Origin: DATFNI01 sp963712305
GTDB taxonomy: Bacteria; Bacteroidota; Rhodothermia; Balneolales; DATFMH01
Assembly: GCA_963712305.1 (NCBI GenBank)
Contig: CAVQHI010000002.1
Span: 806,001 to 870,000 of the forward strand
Reading direction: 5' to 3'
Length of the DNA stretch: 64,000 bases
Numbering within the stretch: the first letter of the stretch is position 1; each line of letters begins with the position of its first letter. The notes below the pieces were generated by a model that was given only the letters and a program-made list of their open reading frames with translations, had not been told where the DNA came from and did no database searches. Of this stretch, positions 10,010-18,528 are shown piece by piece. The position numbers were made by a program, and so were the translations under genes.

Positions 10010-11349
10010 TTATTTACAAGAACAATTTGCAGATCCATAAGATTATTGCCCGTGGCGCCGGTTTTAAACAAGCCGTCCATCTTTTCAAAAAAATGATAAG
10101 AATCGTTGTTTTGCAAATATTTCTCCGGCTCGATCTCTTTTTTACGAGCAAGTAACGCCGTGTTGGAAGTGCATATTGCACCCGCGGCATCTGTAGGTCC
10201 ATCACGCCCATCAGTTCCTGCACTCAATAAAGTAACATGATGTTGCCCTTCGATGGATATCGCTGTAATTAGAGCCAATTCCTGATTTCTGCCGCCTAGC
10301 CCATCACCAGTAACTTGAACCGTACTTTCCCCGACAAAGACAAGTACTGCCGGTTTCTCAACCGGATCGTTCTTACTGAGTGTTTTTATAGCCATAGACG
10401 AAATATCACGGGCAACATGGCGTACATTGCCATGATAGACGTCACCACTGAACCAGGGATGATAGCCTTTTTCTTTTGCAAGCCGCACTACCTGGTCCGC
10501 AAGATGTTCGGCCGAAGCCAGCAAGAATGAGTCTATTCGTGCCTTTATGGGTCTGCGTGCATATCCCTTTTTCGACTCCGTAATATTTTTTTTCTTGAGG
10601 TGCTCATATACTGATTTGGGAATTTTTTCCCAGATATTGTAAAACTTCAGGATTTGTATCGCTTTGCTGCTTGGAATTTCGTCAGGTATTGTCGGCCCAC
10701 TTCCAATATCGGTCAGGTTATTTCCGGTTACATCAGAAATAATCAGGTTGATCAGGTGGATTCGTTTCATCGACTCTGCCAGTTTTCCGCCTTTTATGCC
10801 TGAAAGATGTTTGCGTATTGTGTTGATCTCATGAATATCTGCACCGCATTCGAGAAGCAACCGATTCGTTTCCCGGATATCCTCAACTTCAAGATCACCA
10901 TCCGGAAGACACATTAGCGCTGAGCTGCCTCCGCTCATCACATAAATAAGGGTATCTCCATCTGGAATGGAACGCACAAAATCCAGCATTTCATAACCGG
11001 CAGTGACTGAATCGAGGTCGGGTAAAGGATGTGAGGCTTCAAAGGCTTGAATGTGACGATCCCGGAAGTTGGTTTTATGCGGGCAGATGATTAATCCATC
11101 CTCAATGAAATCTCCTAATATTTCAGACAATGCCGCTGCCATCTCAGAAGCGGCTTTTCCCGATCCAGCGATCCAAATTCTTTTTCTCTCCGGCAGGATG
11201 AATTCCCGATCAGATACTGTTAAAACATGACCGGTTAATTTCACTTTATCCCGGATTAAACGACGGGGATGCATTTGCTCCAGGGTTGTGTGGAAGAGGC
11301 TGAGTGCATCACTCTTTTGTTTTTCAAATACTTCATCCATCATGCTCAT
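10006..11349 (-). CDS. gckA: Glycerate 2-kinase (MOFRL family, type II)
   Basis: A 447-residue kinase that phosphorylates D-glycerate to 2-phosphoglycerate with ATP, linking glyoxylate or serine-cycle products to glycolysis. The N-terminal Rossmann-like domain carries AGSGKAASEMAAAL and SHPLPDLDSV, the central part YVMSGGSSALMCLP, and the smaller C-terminal MOFRL domain carries GTDGRDGPTDAAGAI; all are hallmarks of the class II glycerate kinases (GckA/TtuD). Length is typical. The start codon choice gives MSMMDEVF; any of the three Met codons could be used. It is the first gene of a minus-strand unit that continues with the BatB-like gene. Confidence 0.88.
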   Translation of the reverse strand: MSMMDEVFEKQKSDALSLFHTTLEQMHPRRLIRDKVKLTGHVLTVSDREFILPERKRIWIAGSGKAASEMAAALSEILGDFIEDGLIICPHKTNFRDRHIQAFEASHPLPDLDSVTAGYEMLDFVRSIPDGDTLIYVMSGGSSALMCLPDGDLEVEDIRETNRLLLECGADIHEINTIRKHLSGIKGGKLAESMKRIHLINLIISDVTGNNLTDIGSGPTIPDEIPSSKAIQILKFYNIWEKIPKSVYEHLKKKNITESKKGYARRPIKARIDSFLLASAEHLADQVVRLAKEKGYHPWFSGDVYHGNVRHVARDISSMAIKTLSKNDPVEKPAVLVFVGESTVQVTGDGLGGRNQELALITAISIEGQHHVTLLSAGTDGRDGPTDAAGAICTSNTALLARKKEIEPEKYLQNNDSYHFFEKMDGLFKTGATGNNLMDLQIVLVNK

Positions 11350-12068
11350 CCTGTTTTATTTATAAAATGACTATGCGTAATCACTCCAGTAGTCTTAGTT
11401 GTTCCTCAGATCAGAAAATGGACACTGTCCCGATACATTCGGGAGCAGGAAACACAAAAAATAAACAGCTTTACTCTGCGAACCAGGAGTGCTTTTACGG
11501 TAAATGACAAGTATGTAACCCCGATACATCGGGGCGGATAATCATTTATTATTAATATAACACTACAACCCAAACTGAGGGTTCACCATGGAAGGTATCA
11601 TCTGTTTTATATTTACCCAACCCTTTGGTAAGCTCTATCATTAATCCTGAGAAGACAAATCAATACGTTTATATTCTTTGTTGATGATTTAAGCATTAAA
11701 TCAAAAATCAGACTCTAATATCGTGTCCATGTGTAAGGTAACTTATTGTGCTGTCATTATAAATAATGGTAGCTTTTCCATTGCTGGTCCGTTAAACTGA
11801 TTAGAGTATGAATCAGAATTGGATGCCTAATTTCAATAAACGAGTATATTCATTGAAAGGTTGCTTCGGATTTATGTAATTTCTCCCGTCTTTTGCAATT
11901 CACAATTATTGAAAACAAGTAGGATTACACTGACAACGCCGGACTGAAACGTACCTATCAGCCGGTAAAGAGATGAGTGCTCCTGTTAAAAAAATCTTCT
12001 GTTTGAGATCAATTATCAGAACAGATTGCGGAGGCGACAGTTTTAATATCAAGAAATGAGATAATAGA
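11350..12068. other. 719-base intergenic region, no gene seen
   Basis: Divergent gap between glycerate kinase and the methyltransferase. No reading frame here has the composition of a gene. It holds two short palindromes of the CCCGAT-ACAT-TCGGG type (11428-11444 and 11519-11534), and otherwise AT-rich unstructured sequence that presumably contains promoters for both flanking units. No tRNA or obvious riboswitch fold was recognised. Confidence 0.6.
11428..11534. repeat. Two REP-like palindromes with a CCCGAT core
   Basis: TCCCGATACATTCGGGA at 11428-11444 and CCCCGATACATCGGGG at 11519-11534. Related palindromes with CCCGAA arms and a TACT or AACTA loop occur at 32985-33000 and 57823-57849, all between genes. 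The conserved arms and non-coding placement suggest a small dispersed palindromic repeat family rather than individual terminators; neither copy here has a T-run. Confidence 0.6.
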
Positions 12069-12893
12069 ATGAGTAAAATTGCTTATGATCCGGTAAAGGA
12101 TCGTTTTGCTTCTCAGATTCGACATGCCCGTTTTTTACGATCGATCTTTTATCGTTTGCTCGATCTTTTCTTTCTGAGAGGTTGGTACGTCCGCGGTATG
12201 ATCCGCAAGTTGTGGCGTGAGGAATTTAAAAATCACAAGCAGTGGAAGTTGCTTGACGCCGGAGGTGGTTTTGGACAGTATGATAGCTTTTTGATTCGGT
12301 CGTTTTCAAATGTGATGGTGAAGTCGGTAGATGTAAAAGAAGATTACCTGAATGATTGCCGCCGATATTTCCAAAATGATATCGACAATGGAAAAATCAC
12401 ATTTGAAAAAGCTGATTTACTTGAGTATAACGAAGATTCGGAATACGACGCCGTATTATGTGTAGATGTCCTTGAACACATTGAAGATGATGTCCTTGTA
12501 ATGACGAATATGGTGAAAAGTTTGAAAAAAGGCGGTTATTTCATCATGCACTCACCGTCTGATCTGGCCGGGAAAGATGCCGGAGAAGATGAATTTTTTG
12601 TCGAGGAGCATGCACGTGCCGGTTACTCAAAAGAAGAACTCGACGAGAAATTGCGCAAGGCAGGTTTTGATTCTACCCAGATTCGTTATACTTACGGCTC
12701 ATTTGGGCATGCAGGATGGGTGATCCTGATCAAATACCCGATGCTCTGGCTTACCCGCGCCGGTTTAGCAGTTCTGCCTGTACTGGTTTTCTATTATCTC
12801 ATCACTCTATTACCTGGTCTGCTGTTATTGCGTTTGGATATGATGAAAGAAAATGAAACAGGAGCCGGCATCTGTGCACTTGCACGCAAGTAA
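12069..12893 (+). CDS. Class I SAM-dependent methyltransferase with C-terminal membrane segment
   Basis: A 274-residue methyltransferase. Motif I (SAM-binding glycine loop) is LLDAGGGFGQYD at about 61-72, the acidic residue after strand 2 lies in KSVDVKED, and the post-motif LCVDVLEHIEDD (about 130-141) is the usual UbiE/Coq5-like signature. A long hydrophobic stretch near 225-258 suggests that the C-terminus is embedded in the membrane, as in some methyltransferases acting on lipid-linked or surface glycans. It opens a plus-strand run that continues with a glycosyltransferase and the heptose genes, so a role in decorating a surface polysaccharide is likely but inferred. Confidence 0.75.
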   Translation: MSKIAYDPVKDRFASQIRHARFLRSIFYRLLDLFFLRGWYVRGMIRKLWREEFKNHKQWKLLDAGGGFGQYDSFLIRSFSNVMVKSVDVKEDYLNDCRRYFQNDIDNGKITFEKADLLEYNEDSEYDAVLCVDVLEHIEDDVLVMTNMVKSLKKGGYFIMHSPSDLAGKDAGEDEFFVEEHARAGYSKEELDEKLRKAGFDSTQIRYTYGSFGHAGWVILIKYPMLWLTRAGLAVLPVLVFYYLITLLPGLLLLRLDMMKENETGAGICALARK

Positions 12894-12996
12894 AATAAGT
12901 CTTGAGTAACAAGTATTGAGAGTTGAGAAAGCCGGACACTAAATAGATAAGTTAACGCTTTGAGTTACGTCACTACTATCAATAAACTACTATCAA

Positions 12997-14142
12997 CTGA
13001 CCACAAACAAAACATACCGCATAGCTCTCATCGGCACTGCCTATCCTTACCGGGGCGGACTGGCTGCGTATAACGAGCGCCTGGCCAGAGAGTTCATGAA
13101 GATGGGATTTGAGGTCACTATTTATACTTTCACGCTGCAATATCCTTCCTTCTTGTTTCCGGGGAAAAGTCAGTTCTCGAGTGATTCCGCACCGGAGGAT
13201 CTGCATATCGTGCGTAATATCAATTCTATCAATCCATTCAGCTGGATCAGAGCGGGAATGGCCATTCGTCGTTCTTCTCCGGACTTAGTGGTCGTAAAGT
13301 TTTGGCTGCCTTTCATGGGTCCCTGTTTCGGAACCATTCTGAGAGTCATAAAGCGGAAAATCCAGACAAAAGTCATTTCAATACTTGATAACGTTCTCCC
13401 GCATGAAAAGCGTCCGGGTGATACTTTGTTTACACGTTACTTTATTAACACCTGCGATGGCTTCATTGCCATGAGTAAACAGGTGTTCAATGATCTCAAA
13501 ATATTCACAGACAAACCGGCAAAACTTGTTCCTCACCCGCTGTATGATCATTTCGGAGAGATTATAGAGAAAGCAGAAGCCCGTCAATGCCTGGAGTTAC
13601 CGGCGGCGGGGAAGATGATCTTGTTCTTTGGATTTATCAGGCAGTATAAAGGGCTGGATTTGTTACTCGAGGCGATGAGCGACGACAGGATCAAAAAAGC
13701 GGGTTTAAAATTACTTATTGCCGGGGAGTTCTATGAGGATGCCAAACCATACCACGATCTGATCCAAAAATATGGACTTCAGGATCAAGTAATATTAAAA
13801 ACAGATTTTATCCCGGACAGTGAGGTAAAATACTTTTTTTGCGCCTCTGACCTGGTCGTTCAACCTTATCGTTCTGCCACGCAAAGCGGGATAACTCCTA
13901 TGGCATACCATTTTGAACGTCCCATGATTGTTACTGATGTTGGGGGACTCCCTGAAATCGTCCCTGATGGGAAAGTCGGTTTGGTTGCCGAACCCGATGC
14001 AGAATCAATAGCCGATTCGATACTCAAATTCTATTCCATTGGCGAACGCCATTTTATTACATACATTAAAACCGAAAAACAAAAATATGGCTGGGACCGT
14101 ATGGCTCAATCCATAATCTCATTCGATCATGTTCAGAAGTAA
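12997..14142 (+). CDS. Family-4-like glycosyltransferase (start codon uncertain)
   Basis: A GT-B fold glycosyltransferase. The C-terminal half carries the nucleotide-sugar site (FERPMIVTDVGGLPEIVPDG), typical of GT4 enzymes. The first ATG in frame is at 13096, but the conserved N-terminal strand and glycine loop (IALIGTAYPYRGG) is encoded upstream of it, in the same open frame that begins after a stop at 12961-12963. No ATG, GTG or TTG exists in that upstream stretch. I give a CTG at 12997 as a provisional start; ATA at 12982 is another. Either an unusual start codon is used or an original start was lost. It overlaps the downstream heptose kinase by 14 bases, which supports coupled expression and a role in transferring heptose or another sugar to a surface glycan. 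Confidence 0.7.
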   Translation: MTTNKTYRIALIGTAYPYRGGLAAYNERLAREFMKMGFEVTIYTFTLQYPSFLFPGKSQFSSDSAPEDLHIVRNINSINPFSWIRAGMAIRRSSPDLVVVKFWLPFMGPCFGTILRVIKRKIQTKVISILDNVLPHEKRPGDTLFTRYFINTCDGFIAMSKQVFNDLKIFTDKPAKLVPHPLYDHFGEIIEKAEARQCLELPAAGKMILFFGFIRQYKGLDLLLEAMSDDRIKKAGLKLLIAGEFYEDAKPYHDLIQKYGLQDQVILKTDFIPDSEVKYFFCASDLVVQPYRSATQSGITPMAYHFERPMIVTDVGGLPEIVPDGKVGLVAEPDAESIADSILKFYSIGERHFITYIKTEKQKYGWDRMAQSIISFDHVQK

Positions 14143-15157
14143 AGCACCTTTGCGGATAGGGTTAGCTGGTGGCGGCACCGATGTAAGTCCATATGCCGAT
14201 CTGCATGGCGGAGCAATCCTGAATGCAACCATTTCTTTATATGCTTATGCCTCGATCGAGCTGATTTCCGAGAAGAAGATTATTATTGAAGCAATAGATC
14301 GGTCGGAAGAGCAGGTCTTCCCGCTTCAGGCTGAGTTGCCTATTGACGGCACTCTTGACCTTGCCAAAGGCGTGTATAACAGTGTCATGAAGAAATATAA
14401 GCCTGAACTGCACGGATTCAGATTGAGCACTTTTGTTGAAGCCCCGGCAGGATCCGGACTTGGAACCTCATCAACTTTGGTTGTGACCATCCTGGGTGCA
14501 TTTGCCGAATGGCTGAAGCTGCCCCTTGGAGATTATGATACTGCACACTATGCGTACGATATTGAGCGGGTTGATTTGCATATGGCCGGAGGGCGCCAGG
14601 ATCAATATGCCGCGACGTTCGGTGGTGTCAACTTTATGGAGTTTTATGCAGATGATAAAGTGATAGTTAACCCTTTGAGGATACGACCGGAATATCTCCA
14701 CGAGCTGGGGCATAACTTGTTGCTTTATTATACTTCTACGAGCCGGCTGTCATCGGATATTATTGAATCACAAAGCAAGAACGTGGTCAATAAGAATGAG
14801 AAGTCCATCGAAGCAATGCACCACCTGAAAGAACAGGCACGAATGATGAAAGAAGCCTTGTTGAGAGGGAAAGTGGATGAGATGGGCGAGATCCTGGATT
14901 TTGGCTTTCATCACAAGAAACGCATGACCCAGGGAATATCCAATCCATTGATTGATGATATGTATCAGACGGCCCGCAAAGCGGGCGCGACCGGCGGTAA
15001 GATCTCGGGTGCCGGCGGAGGTGGATTCATGACATTTTACTGTCCGGGAAATTCACGTTATGCCGTTATGAGAGCCATGCAAAGGTTTGACGGTTATTTC
15101 AAACCGTATCAATTTGTTAATCATGGTTTAGTAACATGGCCGACGAACGGTTCTTAA
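14129..15157 (+). CDS. hddA: D-glycero-alpha-D-manno-heptose 7-phosphate kinase (GHMP family)
   Basis: A 342-residue GHMP-superfamily kinase. It begins with the substrate motif RSKAPLRIGLAGGGTDVSPY, contains the ATP loop EAPAGSGLGTSSTL (about 108-121) and the third GHMP motif GGKISGAGGGGFM near 288-300. These motifs, especially LRxGLAGGGTD, match HddA, which phosphorylates heptose 7-phosphate at C1 on the way to GDP-heptose. It is followed by gmhA, an HddC-like nucleotidyltransferase and gmhB, which fixes the pathway. The start overlaps the glycosyltransferase end. Confidence 0.88.
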   Translation: MFRSKAPLRIGLAGGGTDVSPYADLHGGAILNATISLYAYASIELISEKKIIIEAIDRSEEQVFPLQAELPIDGTLDLAKGVYNSVMKKYKPELHGFRLSTFVEAPAGSGLGTSSTLVVTILGAFAEWLKLPLGDYDTAHYAYDIERVDLHMAGGRQDQYAATFGGVNFMEFYADDKVIVNPLRIRPEYLHELGHNLLLYYTSTSRLSSDIIESQSKNVVNKNEKSIEAMHHLKEQARMMKEALLRGKVDEMGEILDFGFHHKKRMTQGISNPLIDDMYQTARKAGATGGKISGAGGGGFMTFYCPGNSRYAVMRAMQRFDGYFKPYQFVNHGLVTWPTNGS

Positions 15158-15186
15158 ATTTTTTTTAGCATTTTTGAAATATCAGG

Positions 15187-15789
15187 GTGATCGAAACCTG
15201 GAACGAAATTTTTATGCAAAATCAAATTATAGACATTATACAGGCATCAATTGACACAAAACTGGCAGTTTTAAAAGATGCGAATACGATAGCATCGATT
15301 GAAAAGGCTGTACAGCTAATCTGTTCTGCGTTCGAAAATGATAATAGCGTCTGGTTTTGTGGAAATGGCGGCAGTGCGGCCGATGCCCAGCATCTTGCCG
15401 CTGAATTTTCCGGGCGTTTTTATAAAGATCGACCTCCTCTTCCTTCTGATGCGCTTCATTGTAATACTTCGTATCTGACGGCCGTGGCCAATGATTATAG
15501 TTTTGATGAAGTTTACGCCCGGCTGTTAAGGGGTCTTGGTAAAAAAGGTGATGTTCTGGTTGGACTATCCACTTCCGGTAATTCGCTGAATATTGTCAAT
15601 GCATTCGAAGCTGCCCAATTAAAAGGGATCGTCACTATTGGATTTACGGGAGATGCGGGTGGAAAGATGAAACCTTTATCTGATCTGATGATTCCAATAC
15701 CATCGACTGATACGCCACGTATTCAGGAAGCCCATATGATGATTGGACATATCATCTGTGAACTTGTGGAAAAAAAGCTTTTTGACTGA
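15187..15789 (+). CDS. gmhA: Sedoheptulose-7-phosphate isomerase (SIS domain)
   Basis: About 190-200 residues with one SIS domain. The phosphosugar-binding motifs are FCGNGGSAADAQHLAAEFSG and the later VGLSTSGNSLNIVNAF, both characteristic of GmhA, which converts sedoheptulose 7-phosphate to D-glycero-D-manno-heptose 7-phosphate, the first committed step of heptose synthesis. The longest frame starts at a GTG; an ATG at 15214 (MQNQIIDII) gives a length closer to known GmhA and may be the real start. The stop codon shares one base with the start of the next gene, so the two are translationally coupled. Confidence 0.9.
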   Translation: MIETWNEIFMQNQIIDIIQASIDTKLAVLKDANTIASIEKAVQLICSAFENDNSVWFCGNGGSAADAQHLAAEFSGRFYKDRPPLPSDALHCNTSYLTAVANDYSFDEVYARLLRGLGKKGDVLVGLSTSGNSLNIVNAFEAAQLKGIVTIGFTGDAGGKMKPLSDLMIPIPSTDTPRIQEAHMMIGHIICELVEKKLFD

Positions 15790-16505
15790 TGGTACGTGAA
15801 TGTATCGTACTGGCAGGCGGCCTGGGCACAAGATTACGGAGTGAATTACCAGATTTGCCGAAAGTAATGGCACCTGTTGCCGGATATCCTTTCTTGTCAT
15901 ATGTGCTTAGATGGCTCGAAAAAAATAAAGTCGATCGGGTAATTCTCTCACTGGGCTATCAGTCTGAAGATGTGATTGCGTGGGGTGATGCCTACGATGG
16001 TGATATCGCCTTGGTTTATTCCATAGAATCAGAACCTCTGGGAACTGGGGGAGCCATTCTAGAGGCAATGCAGATGACTCAAACAGAACACTTTTTTGTC
16101 ATCAACGGCGATACACTTTTTGATGCCGATCTTGTTGGCATGGAAAATTATCATTGCCAGCAAGATTCAGACCTGACGCTCGCCCTCAAACCTATGACGC
16201 ATTTCGACAGATATGGTTTGGTTATGACTGATGAAAGCATGCGAATAACCGGGTTTGAAGAGAAGGGATTTCATGAAAAGGGATTCATCAACGGTGGCAT
16301 CTATATGATGAGCCGGGAAAGTATGTTAAACAGACAGTTGCCGAAGAAGTTTTCTTTTGAACACGATTTTCTGGAAGTTTATTTCAGAAAACTAGATATA
16401 TATGGGTTTATACAGGATTCATATTTTATCGATATTGGAATTCCGGATGATTTCAGACGTGCACAAAAAGAATTGAGAAAATTCCTTCCTGACGGTACCG
16501 ATTAA
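15789..16505 (+). CDS. hddC: D-glycero-D-manno-heptose 1-phosphate guanylyltransferase
   Basis: A 238-residue sugar nucleotidyltransferase. The N-terminal nucleotide loop is LAGGLGTRLRSELPDLPKVM (residues 8-27), the metal-binding Asp is in INGDTLFD, and the C-terminal region carries YFIDIGIPDDFRRAQ, as in RmlA/HddC-type enzymes. Placement between gmhA and gmhB and downstream of hddA identifies the heptose 1-phosphate guanylyltransferase making GDP-heptose. Nucleotide preference (GTP) is taken from the pathway, not from residues. It starts on the last base of the gmhA stop codon. Confidence 0.85.
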   Translation: MVRECIVLAGGLGTRLRSELPDLPKVMAPVAGYPFLSYVLRWLEKNKVDRVILSLGYQSEDVIAWGDAYDGDIALVYSIESEPLGTGGAILEAMQMTQTEHFFVINGDTLFDADLVGMENYHCQQDSDLTLALKPMTHFDRYGLVMTDESMRITGFEEKGFHEKGFINGGIYMMSRESMLNRQLPKKFSFEHDFLEVYFRKLDIYGFIQDSYFIDIGIPDDFRRAQKELRKFLPDGTD

Positions 16506-16547
16506 TCGCAACGACACTACTTATCAGTTTTTACAATTTTGCATCGG

Positions 16548-17123
16548 ATGAATATTGACTTCAGATGTTTGGATGATACATGGACGTTATTTATTGACCG
16601 TGATGGAGTGATTAACGTCGAAAAGGAAGGGGATTACATTTATAACTGGGAGGAATTCACGTTTTACCCGGATACGCTGTCTTCGTTGGAATTCTTTTCA
16701 GGTGTATTCGGCCGCATTATCGTTGTAACGAATCAACGCGGGGTGGCCAAGGGATTCATGACCCTTGAAGATCTTCGACAGCTTCACGGCAAGATGTGTG
16801 AGGCTGTTACGTTACATGGCGGACGTATAGATAAGATTTATTTTTGTACTGACTTCGATGATGAGAGTCACTGCCGTAAACCAAATACAGGGATGGCACT
16901 GGAAGCACAAAAAGATTTTCCCGACATCGACTTCAAAAAATCCATTATGCTGGGGAACCGGCAGTCAGATATGCAATTCGGTAAAAGGATGAAAATGAAG
17001 ACGATCTATCTGAAAACGACACATCCGGAAACGAGCTTGCCGGTTGATTTGGTTGATGCGGCTTTTGATCATCTTTCTGAGATTGTTGATGCCATTAAAA
17101 AGGTGAGAACCCGATTTATTTAA
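16548..17123 (+). CDS. gmhB: D,D-heptose 1,7-bisphosphate phosphatase-like HAD protein
   Basis: A HAD-IIIA phosphatase that removes the C7 phosphate before guanylylation. Motif I is FIDRDGVINVEKEG, motif II VVTNQRGVAKG, and motif III sits in CRKPNTGM. Two departures from enterobacterial GmhB are visible: the zinc loop is reduced (CTDFDDESHCRKP lacks the full Cys/His set), and motif IV reads MLGNRQSDM with Asn in place of the first Asp. Such variants are common in Bacteroidota-type GmhB, so I consider it functional. A TTG three codons upstream (16539) is in frame, but the ATG chosen here is more natural. It ends the heptose cluster; the 208-base gap that follows shows no gene. Confidence 0.82.
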   Translation: MNIDFRCLDDTWTLFIDRDGVINVEKEGDYIYNWEEFTFYPDTLSSLEFFSGVFGRIIVVTNQRGVAKGFMTLEDLRQLHGKMCEAVTLHGGRIDKIYFCTDFDDESHCRKPNTGMALEAQKDFPDIDFKKSIMLGNRQSDMQFGKRMKMKTIYLKTTHPETSLPVDLVDAAFDHLSEIVDAIKKVRTRFI

Positions 17124-17331
17124 AGCTGTTAAGTGGTTTTTCTATGAAGTGCTTACGAAGCTACAAAGGAATCAGAATTTCAATAAAAGTTTAAGCATTT
17201 TTTTGTTGCTTAACTATTGATATTTAACAATGTAGGACGTTTAGAAAAGGCAATAGGCATTTGTTAGGGAATTATCAAAATATTTTGTTTTTTGTGTCAC
17301 AATCTGGCCAAGGTTTAAAGAAATAAAAAAT

Positions 17332-18459
17332 ATGATACTTAAGAAATTTTTTGTTGGAGCTGTAATCTTACTAACTGGTTCTGCGTCATATGCTCAACAC
17401 ATATCCATGACACCTGAAGGTGGGGGAGGCAGCAGCTATTTCGTTATAAACCAGTTTTCGAAAAATTCGGAGCCGTTGAAATTAGTCATTCGCAAAAACC
17501 TGGTTTCTTTCTTAAATACCAATAAGACGGTATCGAATCCCCAATCATGGAATATCTCCCCGGATCGATCAGTTTTGGCGGCCCTTACTGCTGTTGGTGT
17601 TGAAGAGTATGAATATCCCGGAAAAGGTTTGGCAACTGTATCGCAGCAATTAAGCGGTAATGATCCGTCCCTGGCCGTTTATCCTTTGAATGACGGGACA
17701 TTTATTCTCAGAAGTAATATTGCGCACTTTGAACTGATGAATGCCGACGGCAAAACACTTTCTACTACCTCCAATGCTGCCGGTACGAGTGGAGGGGAGG
17801 CTATTTCGGAATTCCTGAAAGATCCCAGCGGATTGGCTGTCTTCCTGATCAATCCAAAAATCAACAAAGGGAATAGCGTACAGAGTCGCATCCAGCGATG
17901 GGATCTTGTTTCTGATAATACCTCAGCTATTTTTTATGGCGACGGTCCCATCACAGAGGTTCAAACATCGGAAGATGGAGCACTTCTGGCTGTTCATTAT
18001 GAACATAACGGACATTCTGTTATTGAGATCCGTGACGGATTTGGAAACGAATTCAGGAAACAAAATTTCAAATCAAAACTCACCGGATTCACATTGTCTG
18101 GTTCCGGTACAGATCGCTACCTGACAGTTTGGAAAGGCAACCTCATCCGGACTTTCGATATCTTGAGTGGCAAGCGAATCGTTTATACCAGTTTTCAGGG
18201 GCCTCAGGTTAAGGAAGCTGTTTATGAACCACAAGATCATAACCTGGTTGGAGTCGGCCTTACGAATGATGGAGGAAGCGTTCAGAAGTTTGAAGTTTTT
18301 GTTGTGAATATGCAGAAGCGTAAAATTGCCACAAAAAATTATGATGGATCACTTAATTGGGATCCCGATCATTTGCCTCTCAAGATATCCAGAGAGGGTA
18401 CTAATAGATATGTTGTCACCGGTATTTCTACTCCACTTAAGATAGCAGCAAGCTTTTAG
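17332..18459 (+). CDS. Secreted protein of unknown function, beta-propeller-like
   Basis: A 375-residue protein with a clear signal peptide (residues 1-22, ending ASYAQ) and no recognised catalytic motif. Repeated units of roughly 45-55 residues with an aromatic or hydrophobic strand followed by D/N-G turns (for example SEDGALLAVHYEHNG and NPQSWNISPDRSVLAAL) suggest a WD40/YVTN-like propeller, but no repeat is clean enough to prove it. It stands alone between the heptose cluster and clpC and ends 12 bases before a strong bidirectional terminator. I do not recognise a family. Confidence 0.6.
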   Translation: MILKKFFVGAVILLTGSASYAQHISMTPEGGGGSSYFVINQFSKNSEPLKLVIRKNLVSFLNTNKTVSNPQSWNISPDRSVLAALTAVGVEEYEYPGKGLATVSQQLSGNDPSLAVYPLNDGTFILRSNIAHFELMNADGKTLSTTSNAAGTSGGEAISEFLKDPSGLAVFLINPKINKGNSVQSRIQRWDLVSDNTSAIFYGDGPITEVQTSEDGALLAVHYEHNGHSVIEIRDGFGNEFRKQNFKSKLTGFTLSGSGTDRYLTVWKGNLIRTFDILSGKRIVYTSFQGPQVKEAVYEPQDHNLVGVGLTNDGGSVQKFEVFVVNMQKRKIATKNYDGSLNWDPDHLPLKISREGTNRYVVTGISTPLKIAASF

Positions 18460-18469
18460 ATCTGAGATC

Positions 18470-18506
18470 AAAAAAAGGCTTGTGCGTGAACACAAGCCCT
18501 TTTTTT
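18470..18506. terminator. Bidirectional intrinsic terminator
   Basis: An eight-base-pair stem (GGCTTGTG with CACAAGCC, loop CGTGAA) is flanked by seven A residues on one side and a seven-T run on the other, so it can end both the plus-strand secreted-protein gene and the convergent clpC transcript. Confidence 0.85.
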
Positions 18507-18528
18507 AAAAGCTATAAAGAGGTAAAAA

